The notes below the pieces were generated by a model. It did no database searches. It saw only the letters and a list, made by a program, of their open reading frames with translations, and was not told the origin of the DNA. This document shows positions 7,469 to 16,582 of a DNA stretch of 64,000 nucleotides, piece by piece (positions within the stretch are counted from its first letter, which is position 1; each line of letters opens with the position of its first letter). Both the position numbers and the translations under genes were made by a program. The DNA comes from Prevotella sp. (GTDB taxonomy: Bacteria; Bacteroidota; Bacteroidia; Bacteroidales; Bacteroidaceae), in assembly GCA_017934525.1 (NCBI GenBank), contig JAGBJJ010000036.1, positions 51,836 to 115,835 of the forward strand, read 5' to 3'.

Positions 7469-9025
7469 TTAATCCTCTTTCAGCATGGGCAGGCTCACCG
7501 TAAACTTAGTGCCTTTGCCCAGCTCGCTCTCGCATTTGATGTCGCCGTCGTGCAGATTGATAATCTTCTTCACGTAGGCCAGTCCGAGGCCGAAGCCTTT
7601 CACGTCGTGCACGTTGCCCGTATGCACGCGGTAGAACTTGTCGAAGATTTTCTTCACGTTCTCGCGCTTGATGCCCAAGCCGTTGTCGGAGATGGAGAAA
7701 CACAGGCGGTCAGCTTCATTCCATGTGCGTATATTGATGTTCACCGGCTGGTCGGGCTTGCGATATTTCACGGCATTGTCAAGCAGGTTGGTGATGGCAT
7801 TCTGGAAGTGCACCTCGTCTACGTAGATGGCTGAGTCTACGGCCTCTATCTCTGTGTATATCTTGCCGCCGGTGTGCTCCACGCGCAGGGAGAACGAGCC
7901 GGCAATCTGTTCCAGCAGCTCGTTGAGGTCGAGGTCTTTCTTCTTGAATGAGGCCGTCTTGCGGTCGAACATCGACATCTGCAGCACCTTTTCCACCAGG
8001 AAGCGCAAGCGCTTCGACTCGTCGTTGATGACGCCTCCCAGGTGTTTCTGCATCTGCGGGCTTTTCACCACGGCATCGTCGTTGAGCATCTGTGCTGCCA
8101 GCGAGATGCTTGATATGGGTGTCTTCAGCTCGTGGGTCATGTTGTTGATGAAGTCGTTCTTTATTTCCGTGTAGCGCTTCTGCCTGTAGATGACCACGAT
8201 GGTGAAGATGAACGTGATGAGCAGCACCAAGGTAAAGATGACGGCGGGAATCATGAAGCGCACACTCGAGAAGATGTATGAGCTCATGTCGGGGAAGTGT
8301 ATCTTCACGATGCCCATCTTCGACGAGGGGTCGTTGCGAAAGAGTGTCTGCGTGTAACTTATCTCGTCGCCTTCGTCGGTGTAGTCAGGACAGCGGTACA
8401 CCTCGCGCCCGTCGGCTGTAGTCACGGTGAAGTGGTAGGGTATGTTGATGCCGTTGTTGAGCAACTCGTTGCGTATGTCCTGGTCGAGCAACTTGAAGTT
8501 GACGCGCTCTTTCAGGGGTTTGTCGCTGGCGGTGTAGAGTATGTTGTACACCACCTCGTCGAGCAGGGCTTTCTGGTAGACATAGCGGTTTCTCACAATC
8601 TCTTGCAGTGACTTAGTGGCTTCTGAGTTGGAGCGCTTGTCGGTTCGCATAATCATGGCCTTAGGTATGGAGGCGGGCTTAGTGGTGAAGGTCTTCAGCT
8701 CGAAGGCCGAGTAGGTAGTGCCGTCGTCAGACGAAACGGCAAACTGGTGGGCATGCTGAATGGAACCGTCGAGACCGTTGACAATGACAGAGTCTTGCTT
8801 GAATGCCCTGCGCTCCACCTCGTTGACATCTTTTTCCAGATAGCGGAGCGTCTCGTTCATCTCCAAATTACGCGAGGCTTGGTAGAGGCTGCGTGTGACG
8901 CTCTCGTCGAACTGCTCTTTTTTCATCTTTGCCATCTCCTCTATATAAGAGAGCTGCAGCAGGAGCAGTCCTAAGAATGAGAAGCCCATCACGAAGGCTA
9001 TGGTCCATATAGTGGTTTTCTTCAT
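7469..9025 (-). CDS. rprX: Sensor histidine kinase (RprX type)
   Basis: A 518-residue membrane histidine kinase. One transmembrane helix lies at about 5-25. A periplasmic sensor region of roughly 230 residues follows, then a second helix at about 258-282. HisKA has the phospho-acceptor His298 (NNMTHELKTP), and the HATPase domain has N (NLLDNAVKY), G1 (DNGLGI) and G2 (GFGLGLAYV) boxes. A TTG-initiated extension to 9052 is possible on paper, but the promoter -7 element lies at 9049-9057, so translation must start downstream at the ATG 9023-9025 (MKKTTIWT). It should autophosphorylate in response to an envelope signal and pass phosphate to Asp55 of the downstream regulator. Confidence 0.9.
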   Translation of the reverse strand: MKKTTIWTIAFVMGFSFLGLLLLQLSYIEEMAKMKKEQFDESVTRSLYQASRNLEMNETLRYLEKDVNEVERRAFKQDSVIVNGLDGSIQHAHQFAVSSDDGTTYSAFELKTFTTKPASIPKAMIMRTDKRSNSEATKSLQEIVRNRYVYQKALLDEVVYNILYTASDKPLKERVNFKLLDQDIRNELLNNGINIPYHFTVTTADGREVYRCPDYTDEGDEISYTQTLFRNDPSSKMGIVKIHFPDMSSYIFSSVRFMIPAVIFTLVLLITFIFTIVVIYRQKRYTEIKNDFINNMTHELKTPISSISLAAQMLNDDAVVKSPQMQKHLGGVINDESKRLRFLVEKVLQMSMFDRKTASFKKKDLDLNELLEQIAGSFSLRVEHTGGKIYTEIEAVDSAIYVDEVHFQNAITNLLDNAVKYRKPDQPVNINIRTWNEADRLCFSISDNGLGIKRENVKKIFDKFYRVHTGNVHDVKGFGLGLAYVKKIINLHDGDIKCESELGKGTKFTVSLPMLKED

Positions 9026-9048
9026 CTCTGATTTGCAATTAAATTGCT

Positions 9049-9057
9049 GCAAAGATA
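9049..9057 (-). promoter_or_regulatory. Promoter -7 element of rprXY
   Basis: Minus strand TATCTTTGC, exact consensus, 23 bases before the rprX ATG. A TTTG at about 16 bases upstream could serve as -33. The inverted repeat CGTTAATTTTAACG (9100-9113), with further GTTAA copies around 9088 and 9116, sits 43 bases upstream and is a plausible regulator site. Confidence 0.75.
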
Positions 9058-9170
9058 CTGATTATGTGAAAAACAAACCGTATTTTAGTTAATTATTTCC
9101 GTTAATTTTAACGATATTAACAGAAGGTGTCTATTTTGATTCATTATTTTTAATCATTTTATTGCAAAAG

Positions 9171-9198
9171 AGGAATCACTTCAGCCGAAGTGCTTCCT
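9171..9198 (-). terminator. Terminator of carB
   Basis: Inverted repeat AGGAATCACTTC (9171-9182) / GAAGTGCTTCCT (9187-9198) with a 4-base loop and one mismatch. On the minus strand it follows the carB stop codon by 23 bases and is followed by CTTTTG, as for a rho-independent terminator. Confidence 0.7.
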
Positions 9199-9221
9199 GT
9201 TTCTGCCGGCGTGCAGGTTGC

Positions 9222-12200
9222 TCAGGAGTTGAATTCCTGCCAGCTCTTAATTTTGATGTCGGCCAGTTGCATGGTGGTGAAAGCTTCTATGAAAGCCTTG
9301 GCCAGACGCGAGTTGGTCATTAGGGGCGTGTTGTGATCAATGGCAGCGCGGCGAATGCGGTAGCCGTTGGTCAACTCGCGCATGGTGTGGTTCTTGGGCA
9401 CGTTGACCACCAGGTCGAAGCGATGCTGTGCTATCAGCGAGAGCACATTGTTGGCCTTATCTTCGTCAGGCCAACTGACGGGCGTGACCGCCACACCGTT
9501 TTCCTCGAAGAAGCAGGCTGTACCATGGGTAGCAAACACCTTGTAACCCATCTTCACCAAACGGCGGGCTCCTTCAAGCAGCGCCACCTTTCCTTTGGCA
9601 TCGCCCGACGAGATAAGCACTGCACCGCCTTTGCGCGGCAGGTGGTAGCCGGTAGCCATGAGCGCGTTGAGCAGTGCCTCGTGGAGATCGTCGCCCAGAC
9701 AGCCCACCTCGCCGGTCGATGACATGTCGACTCCCAGCACAGGGTTGGCGTTTTGCAGGCGGGCAAACGAGAACTGGCTTGCCTTGACGCCAATGCGGTC
9801 GATGTCGAACTCGTTCCTGCTGGGGCGTGTGTAGTCGGCGCCAAGCATGATGCGGGTGGCCGTGTCGATGAAGTTGCGCTTCAGGATTTTCGATACAAAG
9901 GGGAAGGAGCGACTGGCACGCAGGTTACATTCAATGACCTTCACCGCGCGGTTCTTGGCCAGAAACTGTATGTTGAAGGGGCCCGAGATATTCAGTTCCG
10001 TTGCAATCCGGCGTGCAATCTTCTTAATTTGGCGTATGGTGGAGAAATAGATGTGCTGAGCGGGAAACACCATCGTGGCGTCGCCCGAATGCACGCCGGC
10101 ATACTCTATGTGCTCAGAGATGGCATATTCCACAATGTCGCCTTTGTCGGCCACGGCGTCGAACTCTATCTCCTTCGTGTCTTGCATGAACTGGCTCACC
10201 ACGACGGGAAACTCCTTCGACACCTCGGTGGCCATGCCGAGGAAGCGGCGCAGCTCCTCTTCGTCGTAGCATACGTTCATGGCAGCGCCAGAGAGTACAT
10301 ACGACGGGCGTACCAAGACAGGGTAGCCCACATCGGCCACAAAGGTCTTGATATCGTCAAACGACGTCAGGGCGCGCCAGGCCGGCTGGTCGATGCCCAG
10401 TTTGTCGAGCATGGCCGAGAACTTGTCGCGGTTCTCTGCCCGGTCGATGTCTACAGGCGACGTGCCAAGCACCTTGACGGCTTGCCGATGCAGCTTCATG
10501 GCCAGGTTGTTGGGTATCTGTCCGCCAACCGCCACGATGACCCCGTCAGGGCGCTCCAGGTCTATGATGTCGAGCACACGTTCCAGCGACAGCTCGTCGA
10601 AGTAGAGGCGGTCGCACATGTCGTAGTCGGTAGATACGGTTTCGGGGTTGTAGTTGATCATGACAGCCTGGTAGCCATGCTGGCGTGCCGTTTCGATGGC
10701 GTTGACCGAGCACCAGTCGAACTCCACGCTTGAACCTATGCGGTAGGCTCCGGAGCCAAGCACCGCCACTGACTTTCCCACGCGATGGTAGTCTATGTCA
10801 TGGCGGGCTTTGTACGTATGGGTGTTGCCTTCGCCGAAAGCCGGTGTGTGGCTGTAGGTAAGATATAGGTAGTTGGTCTGTTCTGGGTGCTCAGAGGCTA
10901 CGGTGGGTATGCGCTTCACCGACGGGAGTATGCCTTTCAGCTTGCGGTATTCACGCACCTCGATGTTCTCTTCTTCCATGTTGGTCGCAGTGTGTTTAAT
11001 CACAAACCGCGCTATCTGGAAGTCGCTGAACCCCGCCTGTTTTGCTTCCAGCAGCAAATTGTCGGGAATGTCGTTTAGATTGTTGAATTTCAATAGCTTA
11101 TGCTCTATATCTACGATACGTCTGAGTCGTTTCAGAAACCATGAGTCAATTTTTGTAAGCGCCTCAAGACGCTCCACGCTGTAGCCGTCTTCAAGGGCCT
11201 GTGCTATGGCAAAGATGCGCATGTCGGTAGGGTTCTGCAGAACGTCGTCAAGATTGTCGAAGCGCGTATGCAGATTGCCCACAAAGCCGTGCATGCCCTG
11301 TCCGATCATGCGGAGTCCCTTTTGTATTATCTCTTCGAAAGAACGTCCTATCGACATGACTTCGCCCACCGACTTCATCGACGAGCCGATGCGTCGGCTG
11401 ACGCCAGCAAACTTATTGAGGTCCCAGCGCGGAATCTTGCAGATCATATAGTCGAGCTGCGGAGCCACGTAGGCAGACGCCGAGGTACCCATTTGCCCGA
11501 TTTGGTCGAGCGTGTAGCCGAGCGCTATCTTTGCCGCCACGAAAGCCAGCGGATAGCCGGTGGCCTTCGAGGCTAATGCCGACGAGCGGCTCAGTCGGGC
11601 GTTGACTTCAATGATGCGATAGTCGTTGGTCTGAGCATTGAAGGCAAACTGGATGTTACACTCGCCCACGATGCCGAGATGTCGCACGCACCTCACGGCG
11701 ATATCTTGCAGCATCTGCACTTGCTCTTCAGCCAGCGTGCAGATGGGAGCCACCACAATCGATTCGCCCGTGTGGATGCCCAGCGGGTCGAAGTTCTCCA
11801 TCGAGGCCACCGTGAAGCAGCGGTCGCTGACATCGCGAATACACTCAAACTCTATCTCTTTCCATCCTTTCAGACTCTCTTCCACCAAAATCTGCGGTGC
11901 GAAGGTGAAGGCACTCTCGGCCAGCGCAGCAAAAGCCGCTTCGTCTGCACAGATACCACTGCCCAAACCGCCCAGGGCATAGGCCGATCTGATCATCACC
12001 GGATAGCCTATAGCCTGGGCGGCACGCAAGGCGTCAGCCATGTTTTCCACGGCATGGCTGACGGGGGTCTTCAGCTCAATCTCGTTGAGCTTCTCTACGA
12101 AGAGATGGCGGTCTTCTGTGTTCATGATGGCTTCCACGCTTGTGCCCAGCACCTCAACGCCGTAGGTCTGCAATGTGCCGTTCTGGTAAAGCTCGGTACC

Positions 12201-12491
12201 GCAGTTCAAGGCTGTCTGACCTCCAAAAGCCAGCAGGATGCCGTCGGGGCGCTCCTTTTTGATAATCTGCGTGACGAAATGAGAGTTGACCGGCTGGAAA
12301 TATACGCTGTCGGCTATGCCCTCCGAGGTCTGGATGGTTGCAATGTTAGGATTTACGAGCACACTTTGGATGCCTTCTTCGCGCAGAGCCTTCAGTGCTT
12401 GTGAGCCAGAGTAGTCGAATTCTCCTGCCTGCCCTATCTTCAGGGCACCACTACCCAGCACCAGCACTTTGGTCGGTTTTTTGTTATCCAT
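9222..12491 (-). CDS. carB: Carbamoyl-phosphate synthase large subunit
   Basis: A 1089-residue protein, full length for CarB. Two homologous ATP-grasp halves are visible. The N-terminal half begins KVLVLGSGALKIGQAGEFDYSG and carries the carboxyphosphate site. The second half, from about residue 570 (SVAVLGSGAYRIGSSVEFDW), phosphorylates carbamate. An allosteric MGS-like domain ends the protein (about 945-1089, with FATHGTACFFEE). With the glutaminase subunit CarA it makes carbamoyl phosphate for pyrimidines and arginine in the cytoplasm. No carA is in this window and carB stands alone between its own promoter and terminator, so the small subunit must come from elsewhere. Confidence 0.97.
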   Translation of the reverse strand: MDNKKPTKVLVLGSGALKIGQAGEFDYSGSQALKALREEGIQSVLVNPNIATIQTSEGIADSVYFQPVNSHFVTQIIKKERPDGILLAFGGQTALNCGTELYQNGTLQTYGVEVLGTSVEAIMNTEDRHLFVEKLNEIELKTPVSHAVENMADALRAAQAIGYPVMIRSAYALGGLGSGICADEAAFAALAESAFTFAPQILVEESLKGWKEIEFECIRDVSDRCFTVASMENFDPLGIHTGESIVVAPICTLAEEQVQMLQDIAVRCVRHLGIVGECNIQFAFNAQTNDYRIIEVNARLSRSSALASKATGYPLAFVAAKIALGYTLDQIGQMGTSASAYVAPQLDYMICKIPRWDLNKFAGVSRRIGSSMKSVGEVMSIGRSFEEIIQKGLRMIGQGMHGFVGNLHTRFDNLDDVLQNPTDMRIFAIAQALEDGYSVERLEALTKIDSWFLKRLRRIVDIEHKLLKFNNLNDIPDNLLLEAKQAGFSDFQIARFVIKHTATNMEEENIEVREYRKLKGILPSVKRIPTVASEHPEQTNYLYLTYSHTPAFGEGNTHTYKARHDIDYHRVGKSVAVLGSGAYRIGSSVEFDWCSVNAIETARQHGYQAVMINYNPETVSTDYDMCDRLYFDELSLERVLDIIDLERPDGVIVAVGGQIPNNLAMKLHRQAVKVLGTSPVDIDRAENRDKFSAMLDKLGIDQPAWRALTSFDDIKTFVADVGYPVLVRPSYVLSGAAMNVCYDEEELRRFLGMATEVSKEFPVVVSQFMQDTKEIEFDAVADKGDIVEYAISEHIEYAGVHSGDATMVFPAQHIYFSTIRQIKKIARRIATELNISGPFNIQFLAKNRAVKVIECNLRASRSFPFVSKILKRNFIDTATRIMLGADYTRPSRNEFDIDRIGVKASQFSFARLQNANPVLGVDMSSTGEVGCLGDDLHEALLNALMATGYHLPRKGGAVLISSGDAKGKVALLEGARRLVKMGYKVFATHGTACFFEENGVAVTPVSWPDEDKANNVLSLIAQHRFDLVVNVPKNHTMRELTNGYRIRRAAIDHNTPLMTNSRLAKAFIEAFTTMQLADIKIKSWQEFNS

Positions 12492-12530
12492 CTCTTCTCT
12501 TTATGTAACTTGTTTTTATGTTGGTCGCAA

Positions 12531-12538
12531 CAAAGATA
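12531..12538 (-). promoter_or_regulatory. Promoter of carB
   Basis: Minus strand TATCTTTG (-7), with TTGG (plus-strand 12558-12561) exactly 19 bases upstream as the -33 element. It lies 39 bases before the start codon. Confidence 0.7.
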
Positions 12539-12580
12539 CAAATAAAAAGTCAAACGACCAAGAAAATTAAGAGATGAAAA

Positions 12581-12610
12581 AGGATTTATGATTAGTTAAC
12601 CATAAATCCT
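12581..12610 (-). terminator. Terminator of the family-10-like glycosyl hydrolase gene
   Basis: Perfect 10-bp stem AGGATTTATG / CATAAATCCT with a 10-base loop, followed on the minus strand by TTTTTC. It lies 31 bases after the stop of the upstream hydrolase gene and before the carB promoter. Confidence 0.75.
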
Positions 12611-12641
12611 GTATTTACATGAAAGAAATAACATATATTTC

Positions 12642-14291
12642 TTACTCCTTACTCCTCTTATACATAAATCCCAGACGATGTGAACGTCCCTTCCGCCCCA
12701 GCGAACGGAGCTGGTAAATGCCGTCGGGGATGGCTTTCACGTTGATGCTGGACGTCCACGGGAACGCGCGTATCTGGTTGCCCTGCATCGATACCACCAC
12801 GATATACTTGGCGTCGAGCGTGGGCTCATGCGGCACGCAGAGCTTGCCATCGGCCACGTAATACATTTTGTCGGCGCCCGTCAGGCGCGGCACCACAGCC
12901 TTGTCCCTGTCTTGCTGACAAGGCTTTCCCTCGATGCCGAAGCGGTTCATGGCGCGCACAGCGTAATAATAGCCTTCTGGCACGCTCATACTGGTCGACG
13001 TGACGCGCTGCGCCATCAGGTTGCGTGGGTCGTCAGTATCTACGGGGTATCTGTCAGAAGCATATATATTATATAATAGGTAAGGAGCGCCGCTTGAGTC
13101 GTAGGCCTCATCCCACGACAGCAGCGTGCCTTCAATCTTTATATGCGTTGGTGCCGACGGTACCGACGTCGTGGCCCAGGTCATAGGGGGGAATAGTGCG
13201 GGCACTTGGTCGAAGCGCGAGGCAAAGTCGTAGACACCCTTGACATTGTCGGTGAAGAATTTCGAGCGGAAGTAGGCATGGCCAAGCCCCAGCTGGCGCA
13301 GCACGTGCATCTCGCGCTCTATGACGGGCAACGACCACTTGCCCTCGCGCGGGTCGAGGAAGTAGATGCCCAGCCCAGGAGCCACGACACGCCCGGCAGC
13401 CTGTTCCTGCCAGTCGATGGCGAAGGGGTAGAAGTTGTCGCCCTGGAAGTACATCATTGGGAAGAGCGCATCCATGAGCCCCTCGCGAAGCCACGCCTGA
13501 GCATCCTGTGCCACGGCCGTGCGTGCATTCCATCCGCCTGAGGCAAAACGCGTCAGGTTGTCGTGCTTGCCTATAGGCGAACACGACAGCTTCACCCAGG
13601 GCTTGACCGACTTCACGGCGCGGTTCACCTTCCTCACGATGTCGGTGATGTAAGCTCGCCGTGCGGGTAGGGCCTTGGCCTTGGCTTTCGGCCATGACTC
13701 GGGGTAGCGGATATAGTCGAGGTGTATGCCGTCTACGTCGTAGTTGTCTGCAATCTCGCGGCACATCGCAGCAATATAGTCGCCCGTCTGCGGCTGCTCG
13801 GGGTCCATGTAGCCGTCTTCGCCGATGTGGCGAATGAGCTTCGGGTGCTTTTTGCGCAGCTGCAGGCAGCCCAGTTTCTGCCATTTCCCCACTGGAATGG
13901 TCACCACCCAGGCATGGCACTCCATGCCGCGCCTGTGACACTCGTCGATGCAGAATGCCAGCGGATCATATCCCGGACTCTTGCCTGGCTGTCCTGTCAG
14001 GCATCCGTCCCACGGCTCGACGGCCGAGGGATAGATGGTGGTGCCGCGCACGCGTGTCTGTAGCAGCACCGTGTTGACTCCGGCTTGCTGCAGCTTGTCC
14101 AAAATGACTGTTAGCTCGCGTTTTTGTGCTTCGGCGCTATGAGAGTGAGGCCAGTCGATGCCCCCTATGGTTGTCAGCCAGACGGCCCTTACTTCATGCT
14201 TAGGCGACGCCTCATTGCTGAAGTATGATGTTTGTGCCATTGCCTCGCATGCCAGTAGCGCATGGAGTATGATTAGGCAGATATATTTCAT
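12642..14291 (-). CDS. Family 10-like glycosyl hydrolase (DUF187/GHL10, YngK type) with FN3-like domain
   Basis: A 549-residue secreted protein. The ATG at 14289-14291 opens a signal peptide (MKYICLIILHALLACEAMA) and is chosen over a longer in-frame reading that runs through the promoter at 14311. The catalytic region (about 30-350) has the family's features EVRAVWLTT, QAGVNTVLLQTRVRG, DGIHLDYIRYP and the C-terminal LGIYFLDP strand of a TIM barrel. Residues of about 380-470 form a fibronectin type III-like module (SWDEAYDSSGAPYLLYNIYA, YYYAVRAMNRFG). Members act on envelope or host glycans, but the substrate is not settled; peptidoglycan-related activity has been proposed for relatives. It is monocistronic and divergent from cstA. 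Confidence 0.85.
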   Translation of the reverse strand: MKYICLIILHALLACEAMAQTSYFSNEASPKHEVRAVWLTTIGGIDWPHSHSAEAQKRELTVILDKLQQAGVNTVLLQTRVRGTTIYPSAVEPWDGCLTGQPGKSPGYDPLAFCIDECHRRGMECHAWVVTIPVGKWQKLGCLQLRKKHPKLIRHIGEDGYMDPEQPQTGDYIAAMCREIADNYDVDGIHLDYIRYPESWPKAKAKALPARRAYITDIVRKVNRAVKSVKPWVKLSCSPIGKHDNLTRFASGGWNARTAVAQDAQAWLREGLMDALFPMMYFQGDNFYPFAIDWQEQAAGRVVAPGLGIYFLDPREGKWSLPVIEREMHVLRQLGLGHAYFRSKFFTDNVKGVYDFASRFDQVPALFPPMTWATTSVPSAPTHIKIEGTLLSWDEAYDSSGAPYLLYNIYASDRYPVDTDDPRNLMAQRVTSTSMSVPEGYYYAVRAMNRFGIEGKPCQQDRDKAVVPRLTGADKMYYVADGKLCVPHEPTLDAKYIVVVSMQGNQIRAFPWTSSINVKAIPDGIYQLRSLGRKGRSHRLGFMYKRSKE

Positions 14292-14310
14292 AGAAAGAAG
14301 TAATTTTGGT

Positions 14311-14319
14311 GCAAAGATA
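14311..14319 (-). promoter_or_regulatory. Promoter -7 element of the family-10-like hydrolase
   Basis: Minus strand TATCTTTGC, exact consensus, 19 bases before the ATG at 14291. Confidence 0.75.
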
Positions 14320-14362
14320 CGAAAAAAACATAATTCATGATTCGTTATTCGTCTTTTTTTTA

Positions 14363-14371
14363 TAACTTTGC
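14363..14371 (+). promoter_or_regulatory. Promoter -7 element of the cstA-like gene
   Basis: TAACTTTGC, exact consensus, 26 bases before the ATG at 14398. The divergent promoter at 14311 leaves only about 45 bases between the two -7 elements, so their upstream regions overlap. Confidence 0.75.
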
Positions 14372-14397
14372 ACGTGATTTTAAACAACCGATAAGCT

Positions 14398-15861
14398 ATG
14401 ATATCATTCGTTCTGAGTCTTTTGGCTCTGATTTTAGGTTATTTTCTCTATGGCCGGTTCGTGGAACGCGTATTCGGCCCTGACGACCGGCCTACGCCAG
14501 CCGTGGCTCAAGCCGACGGTGTCGACTACATGGTGCTGCCTTCATGGAAGGTTTTCATGATTCAGTTTCTCAATATCGCGGGCACGGGCCCTATCTTCGG
14601 TGCCATCATGGGAGCCAAGTTCGGTCCGGCAGCCTATTTGTGGATAGTGTTCGGCTGTATCTTCGCCGGTGCAGTCCACGACTATATGAGTGGCATGCTC
14701 TCCATACGCCATGGCGGCGCCAACCTGCCCGATATCATCGGTGCTTATCTGGGCAACACCACCAAACAGGTGATGCTTGTGTTCTCTGTCTTCCTGCTGA
14801 TGATGGTTGGAGTGGTGTTTGTGTTCAGCCCGGCCAAAATCATGGGCGACATGTGGGAGCCGGCCTTTTTTGTAGACCACTTCGGAAAGTATGCCTTCTG
14901 GATTGTCGTCATCTTCGTCTACTACATCGTGGCCACAATGCTTCCTATCGATAAAATCATAGGAAAGATATATCCCGTGTTTGCCTTCTCGCTGCTTTTT
15001 ATGGCAGCCTCGCTGATGATCGTATTGTTCATCAAGATGCCCCATATACCTGAGGTGTGGCAAGGACTCGGCGGGCGCGAGGCGCTGACGTCTAAGAGCA
15101 TATTCCCCTGCCTGTTTATCACCATAGCCTGTGGTGCCATTAGCGGTTTCCACGGCACGCAGAGCCCTTTGATGGCCCGATGTGTGAAGAACGAGAAGAT
15201 GGCACGCCCCATCTTCTATGGAGCCATGATTACTGAGGGCATCGTGGCCCTGATATGGGCCTCGGTGGCCATGTATTTCTTCTACGACCAGCCCACGCCT
15301 GGCTATGAGCTGGTTGAGGGTGGGGCAGCTGCCGTGAGCGATGCCCCATCGGTGGTGAATCTTGTCTGCCGCGACTGGCTTGGCTTGTTCGGAGGTGTCC
15401 TGGCGCTGCTTGGCGTGGTAGCAGCCCCTATTACCAGTGGCGACACTGCCTTCCGCAGTGGACGGCTGATCATAGCCGACTTCCTGAAGATGGAGCAGCA
15501 CACCATACGCCATCGCCTCACCATCTGTATTCCTATGTTTGCTTGCGCCGTCGCCCTGCTGGTATGGCAGATGGCCGACAAAGAGGGTTTCAATATGATA
15601 TGGAGCTGGTTCGGATGGAGTAACCAGACGTTGGCCGTGTTCACTCTCTGGGCCATCACTGTCTATCTGGTGCGACAGCACAAGCCGTGGATCATCACCA
15701 TGGTGCCTGCCGTGTTCATGACATGTGTGTGCACCACCTTCTTGCTCTCGGAACAGGCATTCCATGTTGACGGCCACTATACGTGGCTGATTGCCGCAGC
15801 AGCTTGTCTGATTGCTGTAACTTGGTTTGTGGTGTGGTATCGCAGGGAGAAACGTTGTTAG
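14398..15861 (+). CDS. cstA: Carbon starvation protein A family transporter (short form)
   Basis: A 487-residue polytopic inner-membrane protein with about 13 hydrophobic segments. The family signature region is clear: FLNIAGTGPIFGAIMGAKFG, VFGCIFAGAVHDYMSGMLS, CGAISGFHGTQSP, ITSGDTAFRSGRL and FGWSNQTLAVFTLW. CstA-family proteins import peptides or pyruvate, driven by the proton gradient. This form is about 200 residues shorter than E. coli CstA (about 700), typical of the anaerobe/Bacteroidota subgroup, and lacks the extra C-terminal helices. It is followed by a heptameric repeat tract and then the OMP and nadC genes on the same strand. Substrate inferred only from family. Confidence 0.88.
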   Translation: MISFVLSLLALILGYFLYGRFVERVFGPDDRPTPAVAQADGVDYMVLPSWKVFMIQFLNIAGTGPIFGAIMGAKFGPAAYLWIVFGCIFAGAVHDYMSGMLSIRHGGANLPDIIGAYLGNTTKQVMLVFSVFLLMMVGVVFVFSPAKIMGDMWEPAFFVDHFGKYAFWIVVIFVYYIVATMLPIDKIIGKIYPVFAFSLLFMAASLMIVLFIKMPHIPEVWQGLGGREALTSKSIFPCLFITIACGAISGFHGTQSPLMARCVKNEKMARPIFYGAMITEGIVALIWASVAMYFFYDQPTPGYELVEGGAAAVSDAPSVVNLVCRDWLGLFGGVLALLGVVAAPITSGDTAFRSGRLIIADFLKMEQHTIRHRLTICIPMFACAVALLVWQMADKEGFNMIWSWFGWSNQTLAVFTLWAITVYLVRQHKPWIITMVPAVFMTCVCTTFLLSEQAFHVDGHYTWLIAAAACLIAVTWFVVWYRREKRC

Positions 15862-15875
15862 ACTATGGACTTGGG

Positions 15876-15940
15876 GACTTTAGAACTTAGGCTTTAGACC
15901 TTAGACTTTAGACTTTAGAGTTTAGACTTTAGACATTAGG
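15876..15940 (+). repeat. Degenerate heptamer repeat tract (TTTAGAC)n
   Basis: About nine imperfect copies of a 7-base unit, mostly TTTAGAC or CTTAGAC, run from just after the cstA stop. An example is TTTAGACTTTAGAGTTTAGA around 15907-15926. It is a short-sequence repeat in the 204-base gap before the outer-membrane protein gene. No gene, RNA or clear promoter is visible in the rest of that gap. Confidence 0.8.
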
Positions 15941-16065
15941 GGGGGAGGAATTAGGTGGCATATGGATACAGACAAGTTGTTTGGGACGGTCTTGGCTTCT
16001 CTACTCCTCAGCTTCCCAACTGCTCAAAGAAATAATTTTAGTATAAACCAACAAAAAGAAAACAA

Positions 16066-16566
16066 ATGAAGAAAACTATTATGATGCTGCTCTGTGGGCT
16101 CGTGTTCTCACTGTCGGCAAATGCACAGTATCGTTATCGTCCTCCCTTCGGACAGGACAAAATCTATTTCGCCACGGCCCTGTCGGGCGTCGATCTGCGC
16201 TATAACGGAAGCGAGAAGTGGAACATTGACCTCATGGGCAAGGCTGGCTATCTGTTTGAAGACAACTGGATGCTGCTCGGACAGGCGGGCTACGACTTCC
16301 GCCAGAAAGGAAACAATGCCTTTACGGCCGGTGCCGGACTGCGCTACTACATCGAGCAGAACGGTCTCTACTTGGGCGCTGGTGCCAACTATGTGCACAA
16401 GCATAAATACGACGATTTCTTGCCTTCTGTGCAGCTGGGCTATGCTTTCTTCCTGAGCCGCACCGTCACCATCGAGCCAGAGATATACTACAACCAGAGC
16501 CTCAAGAGCCACAGCGACTATAGCGGATTCGGTCTTCGACTGGGCTTCGGCATCTACCTGGAGTAA
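16066..16566 (+). CDS. Small outer-membrane beta-barrel protein
   Basis: A 166-residue protein with a signal peptide (MKKTIMMLLCGLVFSLSANA, cleaved before QYRYR). The mature part is a series of alternating amphipathic strands (WNIDLMGKAGYLF, WMLLGQAGYDF, FTAGAGLRYYI, GLYLGAGANYVH, PSVQLGYAFFL, VTIEPEIYYNQ) and ends in the aromatic strand GFGLRLGFGIYLE, which suits BAM recognition. About eight strands fit a small OmpX/opacity-type barrel. The gene sits 16 bases before nadC and may be co-transcribed with it. I cannot assign a specific function. Confidence 0.82.
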   Translation: MKKTIMMLLCGLVFSLSANAQYRYRPPFGQDKIYFATALSGVDLRYNGSEKWNIDLMGKAGYLFEDNWMLLGQAGYDFRQKGNNAFTAGAGLRYYIEQNGLYLGAGANYVHKHKYDDFLPSVQLGYAFFLSRTVTIEPEIYYNQSLKSHSDYSGFGLRLGFGIYLE

Positions 16567-16582
16567 AAATAAAGATCAAGCT

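Noticed and set aside
14542-15777. A 411-codon open frame antisense to cstA
   Set aside because: Shadow of the real gene; composition is His/Gln-rich and lacks any domain, while cstA is convincing.
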